Shown here in pieces: positions 33,949-42,344 of a stretch of 64,000 nt of DNA (the stretch's first letter is position 1; each line of letters opens with the position of its first letter). The stretch spans positions 1-64,000 of the forward strand of contig JAFRVD010000046.1 of NCBI GenBank assembly GCA_017441825.1, read 5' to 3'. Origin of the DNA: Lachnospiraceae bacterium (GTDB taxonomy: Bacteria > Bacillota > Clostridia > Lachnospirales > Lachnospiraceae). The notes beneath the pieces were generated by a model that searched no databases, was not told where the DNA came from, and saw only the letters and a program-made list of their open reading frames with translations. The position numbers and the translations under genes are program-made.

Positions 33949-36900
33949 TTACGCGTCGATCGTAGAGATCGTGAGCGTCGTCTCCTCCAAAACGTCGAGG
34001 AGCACCCTGACCGTATCGAGCGACGTAAAGATGGTCGCGTTGTTCTCTGTCGCGAGCATGCGGATCTTCTGGCCGTCGCTGGCCTCCCGGAACGAAGAGA
34101 TGTCGCGCGTGTTGATCACGTACGCGATGTGCCCCTGCCGGAGCGCGTCCGGGATCTCCTCGGAGCCGTCGCTGATCTTCCCGAGAACGTGCGTACGGAT
34201 GCCGTTGTTTTTCAGGAACTGCGCCGTGCCGGCTGTCGCCTGGATATTGAAGCCCAGGTTGTAGAAGCGGCGAATGAGCGGCAGGACCTCCTGCTTGTCC
34301 CGGTCCGCCACGGTCACAAACACCGTGCCGTAGTTCTGGAGATGCGTCCCGGCCGCCTGCAGCGCCTTATAAAGCGCACGGTTCAGCTTGTCATCGTAGC
34401 CGATCGCTTCGCCTGTCGATTTCATCTCCGGAGACAGATACGCGTCCAGGCCCTTGATCTTGCTGAACGAGAAGACCGGCACTTTGACGTAATAGCGCTT
34501 TTTTTCTTCCGGATAGAGGTCGAAGATCCCCTGCTCTTTCAAGGACTTCCCGAGGATCACCTCGGTCGCGATATCCGCAAGCGAGTACCCGGTCGCCTTC
34601 GAAAGGAACGGCACGGTCCGCGAAGACCGCGGGTTCACTTCGATGATATAGACGTCGTCATTTTTATCCACAATGAACTGGATGTTGTAAAGGCCGACGA
34701 TCCCGATGCCGAGGCCCAGCTTCTTTGCGTACTGCAGGATAATGCCTTTCACGCGGTTACTGATGCTGAAGCTCGGATACACGCTGATCGAGTCGCCCGA
34801 ATGGATGCCCGTGCGCTCCACGAGCTCCATGATGCCCGGCACGAAAACGTCGCGGCCGTCGCAGATCGCGTCAACCTCGACCTCCTTGCCTTCGATGTAC
34901 TTGTCCACAAGCACCGGCTTGTCCTCGTCGATCTCCACCGCGCTCTTTAAGTAATACCGGAGCTGCTCTTCGTCCGCTACGATCTGCATCGCCCGGCCGC
35001 CTAATACGAACGACGGCCGCACCAGCACGGGATATCCGATCTCCGCCGCCGCCCGGATGCCGTCCTCGATCTTCGTGACCGCTTCTCCTTTCGGCTGCGG
35101 GATCCCGAGCTCCTTCAGGATGTTTTCAAAGCTGTCCCGGTTTTCCGCGCGCTCGATCGCGTCGCAGTCCGTCCCGATCAGCTTGACGCCGCGGGCACGC
35201 AGGGGCTCTGCAAGGTTAATGGCCGTCTGTCCGCCCAGGGATGCGATCACGCCCTCCGGCTTCTCGAAATCGATGATGGCCATGCAGTCCTCTTCCGTCA
35301 GCGGCTCAAAGAAGAGCTTGTCCGCCGTCGTGTAGTCCGTGGAGACCGTCTCCGGATTGTTGTTGATGATGATCGATTCATAGCCCGCGCGCTTGATGGT
35401 CTGCACTGCGTGGACAGTGGAATAGTCGAATTCGATGCCCTGGCCGATCAGGATGGGGCCTGCCCCCAGGACGACCACTTTCTTTTTATCTGTCAGCCGT
35501 GATTCGTTCTCCCCGGTGTAGCTCGAGTAAAGATAGGCGATGTACTTCCCGGTGTGGAGCGTGTCCACCATCCTGAATACCGGCGTAATGCCGAGCGCCT
35601 TCCTCTTCTGGTAGACTTCGATCTCCGTCAGGTTCCAAAGTGATGCGATCACGCGGTCGGAAAAGCCCATCTTTTTCGCTTCCCGAAGGACGTCGATGCT
35701 GTTGATGGACGCCCGAAGCTTTTCTTCCATGTCCGTGATCTTTTTAAAGGACTCAAGGAAGAGCTCCGTGATCATCGTCGCTTCATGGATCTCCGGAATG
35801 CCGACGCCCCGCCGGAGAAGCTCGAACACCGCATATACTCCGTCCGCATGGAACTCGCGGACGTAGTCGAGGAGCTCCCCGGTCTTCGCGTTGTCAAAGA
35901 GCGGCAGGTGGAAATGGCTCACGCCGGTCTCCAGAGACCGCACGGACTTCAGCATGCACTCTTCGAGGGACGACCCGATGCCCATGACCTCGCCCGTCGC
36001 CTTCATCTGCGTGGAAAGCGTGTTCGGAGCTCCGGGGAACTTGTCAAACGGGAACCGCGGGAACTTCGCGACGATGTAGTCGAGGGACGGTTCGATGGCC
36101 GCATTGCCGCCGGCCACCTCGATCTCTGAGAGAAGCATACCCACAGCCACCTTGGCCGTCACGCGGGCGATCGGATACCCGGACGCCTTGGATGCAAGCG
36201 CGGAGGAACGGGACACGCGCGGGTTCACCTCGATCAGGTAGTACTCGCTGCTTGTCGGATTCAGTGCGAACTGGATGTTGCAGCCGCCCTCTATCTTAAG
36301 CTCCCGGATGATCCGGATCGCGGAATCCTGAAGCATGTGAAGGTCATGGTCATTGAGAGAAAGGATCGGCGCGACCACGATCGAGTCGCCGGTATGAACG
36401 CCCACGGGGTCCACGTTCTCCATGCCGCAGATCGTGATGGCGTTGTCTGAAGAGTCGCGCATGACCTCGAATTCGATCTCCTTGTAGCCGCGGACGCTCT
36501 TTTCAATAAGCACCTGGTGCACCGGGGACAGCCGGAACGCATTCGTCCCGATCTCCCGGAGCTCCTCTAAATTGTCCGCAAAGCCGCCGCCCGTGCCGCC
36601 TAACGTGAACGCAGGCCGGAGCACAACAGGGTACCCGATATCTTCAGCGGCCTTTTCGGCTTCCTCCAGAGAATAGGTGATCTCGGAAGGGATGACCGGC
36701 TCGCCGATGGAGGTGCACATTTCCTTGAAGAGCTCGCGGTCCTCCGCACGCTCAATACTGGAAGAAGGCGTGCCTAAAAGCTGTACGCCGCACTCCCGGA
36801 GAACACCCTTTTTCTCGAGCTGCATGCAGAGGTTGAGGCCCGTCTGCCCGCCGATCCCCGGCACGATCGCGTCCGGCCGTTCATAGCGCAGGATCTTCGC

Positions 36901-37122
36901 GAGGTACTCGAGCGTCAGCGGCTCCATGTAGACCTTGTCTGCCATCTGTGTGTCGGTCATGATGGTCGCGGGGTTACTGTTCACGAGGATCACCTCGTAC
37001 CCCTCTTCCCGGAGCGCGATGCACGCCTGCGTGCCCGCGTAGTCAAACTCCGCCGCCTGCCCGATCACGATAGGACCCGAGCCGATGATCAGTACTTTAT
37101 GAATATCCGTTCTCTTTGCCAT
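33949..37122 (-). CDS. carB: Carbamoyl-phosphate synthase large subunit
   Basis: A 1057-residue protein with the full duplicated ATP-grasp layout: carboxyphosphate half (about 1-400, with VLIIGSGPIVIGQAAEFDYAG), oligomerisation domain (about 400-550), carbamoyl-phosphate half (about 550-930, with VVVLGAGPILIGQGIEFDYS) and an MGS-like allosteric domain at the end. It makes carbamoyl phosphate from bicarbonate, two ATP and ammonia. Normally ammonia comes from the glutaminase CarA; no carA is found in the operon or window, so CarA must be encoded elsewhere or ammonia used directly. Confidence 0.97.
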   Translation of the reverse strand: MAKRTDIHKVLIIGSGPIVIGQAAEFDYAGTQACIALREEGYEVILVNSNPATIMTDTQMADKVYMEPLTLEYLAKILRYERPDAIVPGIGGQTGLNLCMQLEKKGVLRECGVQLLGTPSSSIERAEDRELFKEMCTSIGEPVIPSEITYSLEEAEKAAEDIGYPVVLRPAFTLGGTGGGFADNLEELREIGTNAFRLSPVHQVLIEKSVRGYKEIEFEVMRDSSDNAITICGMENVDPVGVHTGDSIVVAPILSLNDHDLHMLQDSAIRIIRELKIEGGCNIQFALNPTSSEYYLIEVNPRVSRSSALASKASGYPIARVTAKVAVGMLLSEIEVAGGNAAIEPSLDYIVAKFPRFPFDKFPGAPNTLSTQMKATGEVMGIGSSLEECMLKSVRSLETGVSHFHLPLFDNAKTGELLDYVREFHADGVYAVFELLRRGVGIPEIHEATMITELFLESFKKITDMEEKLRASINSIDVLREAKKMGFSDRVIASLWNLTEIEVYQKRKALGITPVFRMVDTLHTGKYIAYLYSSYTGENESRLTDKKKVVVLGAGPILIGQGIEFDYSTVHAVQTIKRAGYESIIINNNPETVSTDYTTADKLFFEPLTEEDCMAIIDFEKPEGVIASLGGQTAINLAEPLRARGVKLIGTDCDAIERAENRDSFENILKELGIPQPKGEAVTKIEDGIRAAAEIGYPVLVRPSFVLGGRAMQIVADEEQLRYYLKSAVEIDEDKPVLVDKYIEGKEVEVDAICDGRDVFVPGIMELVERTGIHSGDSISVYPSFSISNRVKGIILQYAKKLGLGIGIVGLYNIQFIVDKNDDVYIIEVNPRSSRTVPFLSKATGYSLADIATEVILGKSLKEQGIFDLYPEEKKRYYVKVPVFSFSKIKGLDAYLSPEMKSTGEAIGYDDKLNRALYKALQAAGTHLQNYGTVFVTVADRDKQEVLPLIRRFYNLGFNIQATAGTAQFLKNNGIRTHVLGKISDGSEEIPDALRQGHIAYVINTRDISSFREASDGQKIRMLATENNATIFTSLDTVRVLLDVLEETTLTISTIDA

Positions 37123-37143
37123 GCTTTTCCTCCTCTTCCTGCG

Positions 37144-38343
37144 TCATTCCGCGGTGTAGACGGTCTTTCCGTCACACACCGTCGCGATGCATCTTCCGTA
37201 TACTTCCATTCCCGTAAAGGGTGTTGCTTTTCCTTTGCTTAAAAACTCCGCGGGGTCGATCCTGTAAGGGGCTTCGAGGTCCCATACGCTGAAATCGTTC
37301 CCGAAGGGGAGCCCGAACCGCTTCCTCGGGCGTACTGCCATGAGGTCCATGAGCTTTTCCATGGACAGGACCCCGGGCCGTACGAAATGCGTGTACATCA
37401 CGGGGAACGAGGTCTCTAGCCCGACGATCCCGAAGGCGCTTCCGAGAAGACCCTTCGCCTTTTCTTCTGCACTGTGCGGTGCGTGATCCGTGATGATCAT
37501 GTCGATGGTCCCGTCGAGGATCCCTTCCGCCAGCGCCTCCCGGTCTTCCCTGCCGCGGATGGGCGGGTTCATCTTAAACTGGCCGTCTTCCTGAAGATCC
37601 TCATCCGTCATCACAAGGTAGTGCGGCGCAGTTTCGCAGGTCACGTCCACGCCGTCCCGCTTCGCCTTCCGGATGAGCTCGACGCTCTCCTTCGCGGAGA
37701 TGTGGCAGACGTGGTAGGCTGCCCCGGTCTCCTTCGCAAGCCGGAGGTCCCGCTCGATCATCTTCCACTCGCTCTCCGAAGAGATCCCGGGGTACCCGTG
37801 CGCTTTTGCGTACGCTCCTTCGTGGATCACCCCGCCCTTCACAAGTTCGTTCACCTCGCAGTGCGCGGTGACGATCTTTCCGAGCATCTTCGCGCGGATC
37901 ATGAGCTTCCGCATCATGTCTTCGCTCTGGACGCCCTTTCCATCGTCGGAAAAGGCGCACACATAAGGCGCCATGCCGGGAAGGTCCGCGGGCTCTTCGC
38001 CTTCCTCGTTCACAGTGAGCGACCCGTACGGGTGAACGCGGATCACGGTGTCGCGGGCGATCAGGGCGAGCTCTTCCGAGAGGTGCGGGACACTGTCCGG
38101 GACCGGCCGTATATTCGGCATCGCGCAGACGTCCGTAAAGCCGCCGCGGGCTGCCGAAAGCGTCCCGGTCCTCACGGTTTCCTTATAAGAAAAACCCGGC
38201 TCCCTTAAGTGCACGTGCACGTCACAGAAGCCGGGTAAAACGGTATATTCACGGGAATCATCCTTCCCGAGAGAAAATAAAATACCCGTATCCGGGATAG
38301 ATGCGGGAATTCTTTCAAACAACGTATGGTCAATTCTGAACAT
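37144..38343 (-). CDS. pyrC: Dihydroorotase
   Basis: A 399-residue amidohydrolase that cyclises carbamoyl-aspartate to dihydroorotate. The metal motif is DVHVHLREPGFSYKET. Further ligands are in KIVTAHCEVNEL and AYHVCHISAKES, and the general-base Asp is in IITDHAPHSAEEK. Class I type by length and motifs. The start at 38343 follows GAGGAGG. First gene of the pyrimidine operon; I see no PyrR-type attenuator in its short leader. Confidence 0.95.
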   Translation of the reverse strand: MFRIDHTLFERIPASIPDTGILFSLGKDDSREYTVLPGFCDVHVHLREPGFSYKETVRTGTLSAARGGFTDVCAMPNIRPVPDSVPHLSEELALIARDTVIRVHPYGSLTVNEEGEEPADLPGMAPYVCAFSDDGKGVQSEDMMRKLMIRAKMLGKIVTAHCEVNELVKGGVIHEGAYAKAHGYPGISSESEWKMIERDLRLAKETGAAYHVCHISAKESVELIRKAKRDGVDVTCETAPHYLVMTDEDLQEDGQFKMNPPIRGREDREALAEGILDGTIDMIITDHAPHSAEEKAKGLLGSAFGIVGLETSFPVMYTHFVRPGVLSMEKLMDLMAVRPRKRFGLPFGNDFSVWDLEAPYRIDPAEFLSKGKATPFTGMEVYGRCIATVCDGKTVYTAE

Positions 38344-38402
38344 CAAGCCTCCTCTTTCCGGTCTCACGGGGCCGGGTTAAAGATCTCAGTCTCATCCCGT
38401 GT

Positions 38403-38432
38403 ATTCTATCCGATAGGCTCGTGAAAAGTCAA
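38403..38432 (-). promoter_or_regulatory. Sigma-A promoter of the pyrimidine operon
   Basis: Minus strand: TTGACT (38432-38427), 18-base spacer, TAGAAT (38408-38403), giving a leader of roughly 55 bases before pyrC. The leader contains a CACGGG/CCCGTG inverted repeat. Confidence 0.6.
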
Positions 38433-38514
38433 GCCCCCGCGGGCCCCTAAATGCATTTTTGACATTGTGACGAAAAAACCTTGCCAAATAAAAATTTATG
38501 GTGAATTTTGCACC

Positions 38515-38544
38515 TTGAAGATTTTTCGCGTCCTATGCTATCCT
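38515..38544 (+). promoter_or_regulatory. Extended -10 promoter of the purine operon
   Basis: TTGAAG (38515-38520), 18-base spacer, TATCCT (38539-38544) with TGC just before it. It lies directly upstream of the ZTP riboswitch. Confidence 0.5.
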
Positions 38545-38565
38545 TGAACTGTCAATCATGAAACC

Positions 38566-38650
38566 CCATGCTGTGACTGACGGAAACTGCGGAGCACCGC
38601 ACCGGGAGCAGCATGGTACAGCACTTTGCCGACCGTCTGGGCACACTTGA
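38566..38650 (+). promoter_or_regulatory. ZTP (pfl) riboswitch
   Basis: The plus strand carries the two conserved parts of the pfl motif: GTGACTGACGGAAACTG in the 5' half and GCCGACCGTCTGGGCA in the 3' half, joined by a short GC stem and a variable linker. The position ahead of purE is classic. ZTP/ZMP builds up when 10-formyl-THF is short; binding should switch the operon on. The 3' core overlaps the left arm of the terminator that follows. Confidence 0.92.
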
Positions 38651-38687
38651 AATGAATATTTCCGAGTGCGCTCATTTTTATTTTTTT
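38639..38687 (+). terminator. Riboswitch terminator sharing the aptamer 3' core
   Basis: GGGCACACTT (38639-38648) pairs with GAGTGCGCTC (38664-38673), the stem continuing through GAAAT/ATTTC around a GAAT loop, followed by ATTTTTATTTTTTT. The left arm contains the conserved GGGC of the aptamer, so aptamer and terminator exclude each other. Confidence 0.88.
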
Positions 38688-38703
38688 CAGGAGGAATCCC
38701 CTT

Positions 38704-39201
38704 ATGAGAAAGGTTGGGATCATCATGGGTTCTGACAGCGACCGCCCGATCATAGAGAAGGCAGTCTCCACGCTGAAGGACTTTGGCGTCCCCTGTACGG
38801 TGCACGTATTTTCCGCGCACCGGACGCCTGAAGAAGCCCGGGCATTTGCCCTTTCCGCACGCGAAAACGGGTACGGCGTACTGATCGCCGCAGCCGGTAT
38901 GGCGGCGCACCTCGCGGGAGCCATTGCGGCAAACACTACCCTGCCGGTCATCGGCATCCCCTGTAAATCTGCAAATTTAGACGGCATTGACGCCCTGCTT
39001 TCGACTGTACAGATGCCCTCAGGCATACCTGTAGCCACGGTCGCGGTGAACGGAGGCGTGAATGCCGCCTTGCTTTCTCTTGAGATCCTTGCGGTCACGG
39101 ATGAAAGGCTTGCCGAAGCACTCGATAAAAAGCGTGCGGCGGACCGGGAAGCCGTCCTTGAAAAGGACCGGCGGATCTCCGCGGAGCTTTCGACTGACTG
39201 A
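38704..39201 (+). CDS. purE: N5-carboxyaminoimidazole ribonucleotide mutase
   Basis: A 165-residue class I PurE that moves the carboxyl group of N5-CAIR to C4. Motifs: IIMGSDSDRPI, VFSAHRTPEEA (active-site His) and AAAGMAAHLAGAIAA. GGAGG lies upstream. No purK is present in the window, so the preceding carboxylation is encoded elsewhere. First gene of the purine operon. Confidence 0.96.
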   Translation: MRKVGIIMGSDSDRPIIEKAVSTLKDFGVPCTVHVFSAHRTPEEARAFALSARENGYGVLIAAAGMAAHLAGAIAANTTLPVIGIPCKSANLDGIDALLSTVQMPSGIPVATVAVNGGVNAALLSLEILAVTDERLAEALDKKRAADREAVLEKDRRISAELSTD

Positions 39202-39266
39202 CGCACGGCAGGACGTTCCGGGATCACCGGACTTCAGTAATATTATCATTATAAAAGGAGACAGCT

Positions 39267-40691
39267 ATGGGAGGATTTTTCGGCATCAGTTCTGACACCG
39301 ACTGTCTTACAGACGTATTTTTCGGAGTGGATTACCACTCGCACCTTGGCACAAAAAACGGCGGTATTGCCGCGTATGACCCGTTAGTCGGGCTTCAGCG
39401 CCAGATCCACAACATTGAAAACACCCCGTTCCGCTCGAAATTCGGGCACGTGCTTTCGGACATGAAGGGTATTGCGGCCATCGGCTGCATCAGCGACTAC
39501 GATCCCCAGCCGCTTCTGGTCCGCAGTAACCTCGGTAACTATGCCCTCTCTGTAACGGGCGTCATCAATAACTCGGAGTCGCTCATCAGTAACTTCTTAA
39601 GCTTCAGCGGCGGTCATTTCAACGCGATGACCGGCGGCCGGGTGAACAGCACGGAGCTAGTGGCGGCGCTCATCAACCAGAAGAGCAACTTCACGGACGG
39701 CATCCTGTTCGCGCAGGAGGTCATCGAAGGAACCGCTTCCATCCTGATACTCACGGACGACGGCACCATCATCGCAGCCAGAGACAAGGTCGGCCGGCTG
39801 CCTGTCCAGCTCGGAACGAAGCCCGGCAGCACGGCCGTCGCGTTCGAGGCGTTTTCCTATCAGAAGATGGATTACGAGCACCTTCGGGAGCTCGGTCCCG
39901 GAGAGATCGTCTCGATCAAGCAGAACGATATCACGGTGCTTTCTCCGCCAAAGCCTAAAAAACGCATCTGCGCGTTCCTCTGGAGCTACTACGGCTACCC
40001 CACGTCCACCTATGAAGGAATGAACGTGGAGGCCATGCGCTATAAGAACGGCGCTATTCTCGCGCAGCACGACGAAGGCAAGCCTGAGCTTGAAAACGTG
40101 GATTACGTGGGCGGCGTCCCGGATTCCGGCACCCCGCACGCCATCGGCTACGCGAACGAAAGCGGCAAGCATTTCGCCCGGGCATTCATCAAGTATACGC
40201 CCACCTGGTCCAGAAGCTTCATGCCTACGGAACAGACCGACCGCGACCGCATCGCGAAGATGAAGCAGATCCCGGTGCAGGAGCTCATCAAGGGCAAGAG
40301 CCTGCTCTTTGTGGACGACTCGATCGTCCGCGGGACACAGCTTCGCGAGACCGTGGATTTCCTGTATGAGAACGGCGCCAGGGAAGTGCACATGCGATCC
40401 GCCTGCCCGCCCATCATGTACGGCTGCAAGTTCCTGAACTTCTCCCGCGCGACCTCGGACATGGAACTGATCTCAAGGCGGACCATAGTCGAGCTCGAGG
40501 GCGAGGAAGGTCTTGACCATCTTGATGAATACGCCGATGCCGGTACGGAGCGCGGCAAGGCGCTGAGGACTGCCATCTGCGAAAAGCTCCACTTTGCGTC
40601 ACTCGAATTCCAGTCGCTTGAGGGAGTGGTCGAAGCGATCGGCCTCCCGGAATGCGAACTGTGCACCTACTGCTGGAACGGAAAGGAGTAA
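39267..40691 (+). CDS. purF: PurF-like amidophosphoribosyltransferase lacking glutaminase residues
   Basis: A 474-residue protein of PurF architecture: glutaminase-fold domain (about 1-230) then phosphoribosyltransferase domain. The PRPP loop FVDDSIVRGT (348-357) and VGGVPDSG are intact. The four Fe-S ligand positions known in Bacillus PurF appear conserved: C235, C387, C463 (or the neighbouring C469) and C466. The glutaminase domain is changed throughout: it begins MGGFFG where others expose Cys in CGVFG, and counterparts of the HRGQ, GHVRYAT and HNGNL motifs read LGTKNGG, GCISDYD and TGVINN. It should still make phosphoribosylamine if ammonia is supplied. The start follows AAAGGAG. Confidence 0.88.
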   Translation: MGGFFGISSDTDCLTDVFFGVDYHSHLGTKNGGIAAYDPLVGLQRQIHNIENTPFRSKFGHVLSDMKGIAAIGCISDYDPQPLLVRSNLGNYALSVTGVINNSESLISNFLSFSGGHFNAMTGGRVNSTELVAALINQKSNFTDGILFAQEVIEGTASILILTDDGTIIAARDKVGRLPVQLGTKPGSTAVAFEAFSYQKMDYEHLRELGPGEIVSIKQNDITVLSPPKPKKRICAFLWSYYGYPTSTYEGMNVEAMRYKNGAILAQHDEGKPELENVDYVGGVPDSGTPHAIGYANESGKHFARAFIKYTPTWSRSFMPTEQTDRDRIAKMKQIPVQELIKGKSLLFVDDSIVRGTQLRETVDFLYENGAREVHMRSACPPIMYGCKFLNFSRATSDMELISRRTIVELEGEEGLDHLDEYADAGTERGKALRTAICEKLHFASLEFQSLEGVVEAIGLPECELCTYCWNGKE

Positions 40692-40695
40692 CCCC

Positions 40696-41739
40696 GTGAA
40701 CGAACTTTCAAGATCGGATGCCTACAGCGCCGCCGGCGTCGATATCACCGCGGGCTACCGGGCTGTAGAACTCATGAAGTCCTCCATCGCGAAGACCATG
40801 ACAAAGGGAGTGGTCTCCGGGATCGGCGGGTTCGGCGGACTGTTTGAGCCGGACCTCACCGGGATCAGGCATCCCGTGCTGGTCTCAGGTACGGACGGCG
40901 TTGGCACAAAGCTTCGGATCGCGATGCTCATGGACAGGCATGACACCGTCGGGATCGACTGCGTTGCGATGTGCGTGAACGACGTCATCTGCTGCGGCGC
41001 AAGGCCCCTCTTCTTCCTCGATTACATCGCCTGCGGAAAGAACTTCCCGGAAAAGATCGCGGCGCTGGTTTCGGGCGTCGCGGAAGGCTGCGTCCAGGCG
41101 GGCTGCGCACTGGTTGGCGGTGAGACCGCCGAGATGCCCGGCTTCTACCCGGAGGACGAATACGACCTCGCGGGCTTTGCGGTCGGCATCGTCGATAAGG
41201 ACAGGATCATCGACCACAATACGATGAGGCCCGGGGACGTCATCATCGCGCTCCCCTCGTCCGGCCTCCATTCGAACGGCTTCTCGCTCGTCCGGAAGGC
41301 CTTCGACATTGAAAACGCGGACCTGAATACTCCCCGCGAGGAGCTTTCCGGAAGGTCTTTAGGCGAGACTCTCCTCACCCCCACAAAGATCTATGTGAAG
41401 CCCGTCCTCGCGCTGCTTGCCGAGGTCCCGGTCTCCGGCATCTCGCACATCACGGGCGGCGGCTTCTATGAAAATATCCCGCGGAGCATCCCGGACGGCC
41501 TGTGCGCCTGCATCGACAGAGCTGCGGTCCGGACGCCCGGGATCTTTAAGCTTTTGCAGGAAGCCGGAAACATCTCCGAGCACGACATGTATAACACCTA
41601 CAACATGGGCGTCGGCATGACCGTGGTGGTCCGTGCGGAGGACAGTGACCGCGCGCTTGAGATCCTGAAGAAAAACGGAGAGGACGCGTACGTCCTCGGT
41701 ACCATTACGGAAGGCGGGGAGAAGATTCGGATATGCTGA
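40696..41739 (+). CDS. purM: Phosphoribosylformylglycinamidine cyclo-ligase
   Basis: A 347-residue AIR synthetase, ATP-dependent, fifth step to IMP. Motifs: VSGTDGVGTKLRIA, GIDCVAMCVNDVICCGARPLFFLDY, LVGGETAEMPGFY, LPSSGLHSNGFSLVRK and SHITGGGFYENIPR. I start it at GTG 40696, six bases after an AAAGGAG site that overlaps the purF stop; the longer frame upstream is antisense-free but overlaps purF out of phase. Length matches other PurM proteins. Confidence 0.95.
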   Translation: MNELSRSDAYSAAGVDITAGYRAVELMKSSIAKTMTKGVVSGIGGFGGLFEPDLTGIRHPVLVSGTDGVGTKLRIAMLMDRHDTVGIDCVAMCVNDVICCGARPLFFLDYIACGKNFPEKIAALVSGVAEGCVQAGCALVGGETAEMPGFYPEDEYDLAGFAVGIVDKDRIIDHNTMRPGDVIIALPSSGLHSNGFSLVRKAFDIENADLNTPREELSGRSLGETLLTPTKIYVKPVLALLAEVPVSGISHITGGGFYENIPRSIPDGLCACIDRAAVRTPGIFKLLQEAGNISEHDMYNTYNMGVGMTVVVRAEDSDRALEILKKNGEDAYVLGTITEGGEKIRIC

Positions 41740-42344
41740 AAAAGGTCGGATCCGGCATTGCTGCCGGGATCATGGTGTCTATAGGCGGGGCGGTGTTCCT
41801 CGCATGTGAATCAAGAATTGCCGGCGCGGTGCTGTTTTCGGTAGCGCTTCTCTCGATCTGCTTCGCCGGCTATTCGCTGTACACGGGAAAGATCGGGTTT
41901 ATTCCGGAGAAGCATGACAAAGAGGCCGTTTCAGTGCTTCTCACAGGGCTTCTCGGAAATACATTAGGCACCATCCTCTGCGGGCTTCTCATCCGGTACG
42001 CGTTCTCAGCTTCGGCAGAGACCGCGGAAACGATCTGTACCGCCAAGCTTGCCCAGACGTTCTTCGGAACACTTATAAGAGGTACCTTCTGCGGCATTCT
42101 CATGTATACCGCAGTGAAAATATACCGGGACAACAAGTCGCCCTTAGGGGTCCTCTTCTGTATCCCGGTGTTCATCCTGTCCGGCTTTGAGCATTCGGTC
42201 GCGGACATCTTCTACTTCGCGGCGTCGGGCATCGTTTCCGTAAAGGCGTTCGGGTTCATCCTGACCGTGATCCTGGGAAACAGCATCGGCGGCATGCTCC
42301 TGCCGGTCCTCACAGGCGTCTTAAGTAAAGGAGACAGGGAATGA
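41733..42344 (+). CDS. Short formate/nitrite transporter (FNT) family channel
   Basis: A 203-residue membrane protein with six predicted helices (about 5-24, 29-50, 65-90, 108-130, 138-163, 172-198). It has FNT landmarks: LLGNTLGT in helix 3, SGFEHSVADIF (150-160) with the pore His154, and ILGNSIGG in helix 6. Classical FocA is about 285 residues, so loops and ends are trimmed. The start overlaps the purM stop by seven bases and the end overlaps purN as ATGA, so it is made with the purine enzymes. Formate movement feeding Fhs at the operon end is the likely role. Confidence 0.82.
   Translation: MLKKVGSGIAAGIMVSIGGAVFLACESRIAGAVLFSVALLSICFAGYSLYTGKIGFIPEKHDKEAVSVLLTGLLGNTLGTILCGLLIRYAFSASAETAETICTAKLAQTFFGTLIRGTFCGILMYTAVKIYRDNKSPLGVLFCIPVFILSGFEHSVADIFYFAASGIVSVKAFGFILTVILGNSIGGMLLPVLTGVLSKGDRE

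Noticed and set aside
38344..38402. Possible PyrR attenuator in the pyrC leader
   Set aside because: The leader is only about 55 bases and lacks the PyrR-binding hairpin and a terminator T run; only a small inverted repeat is present.
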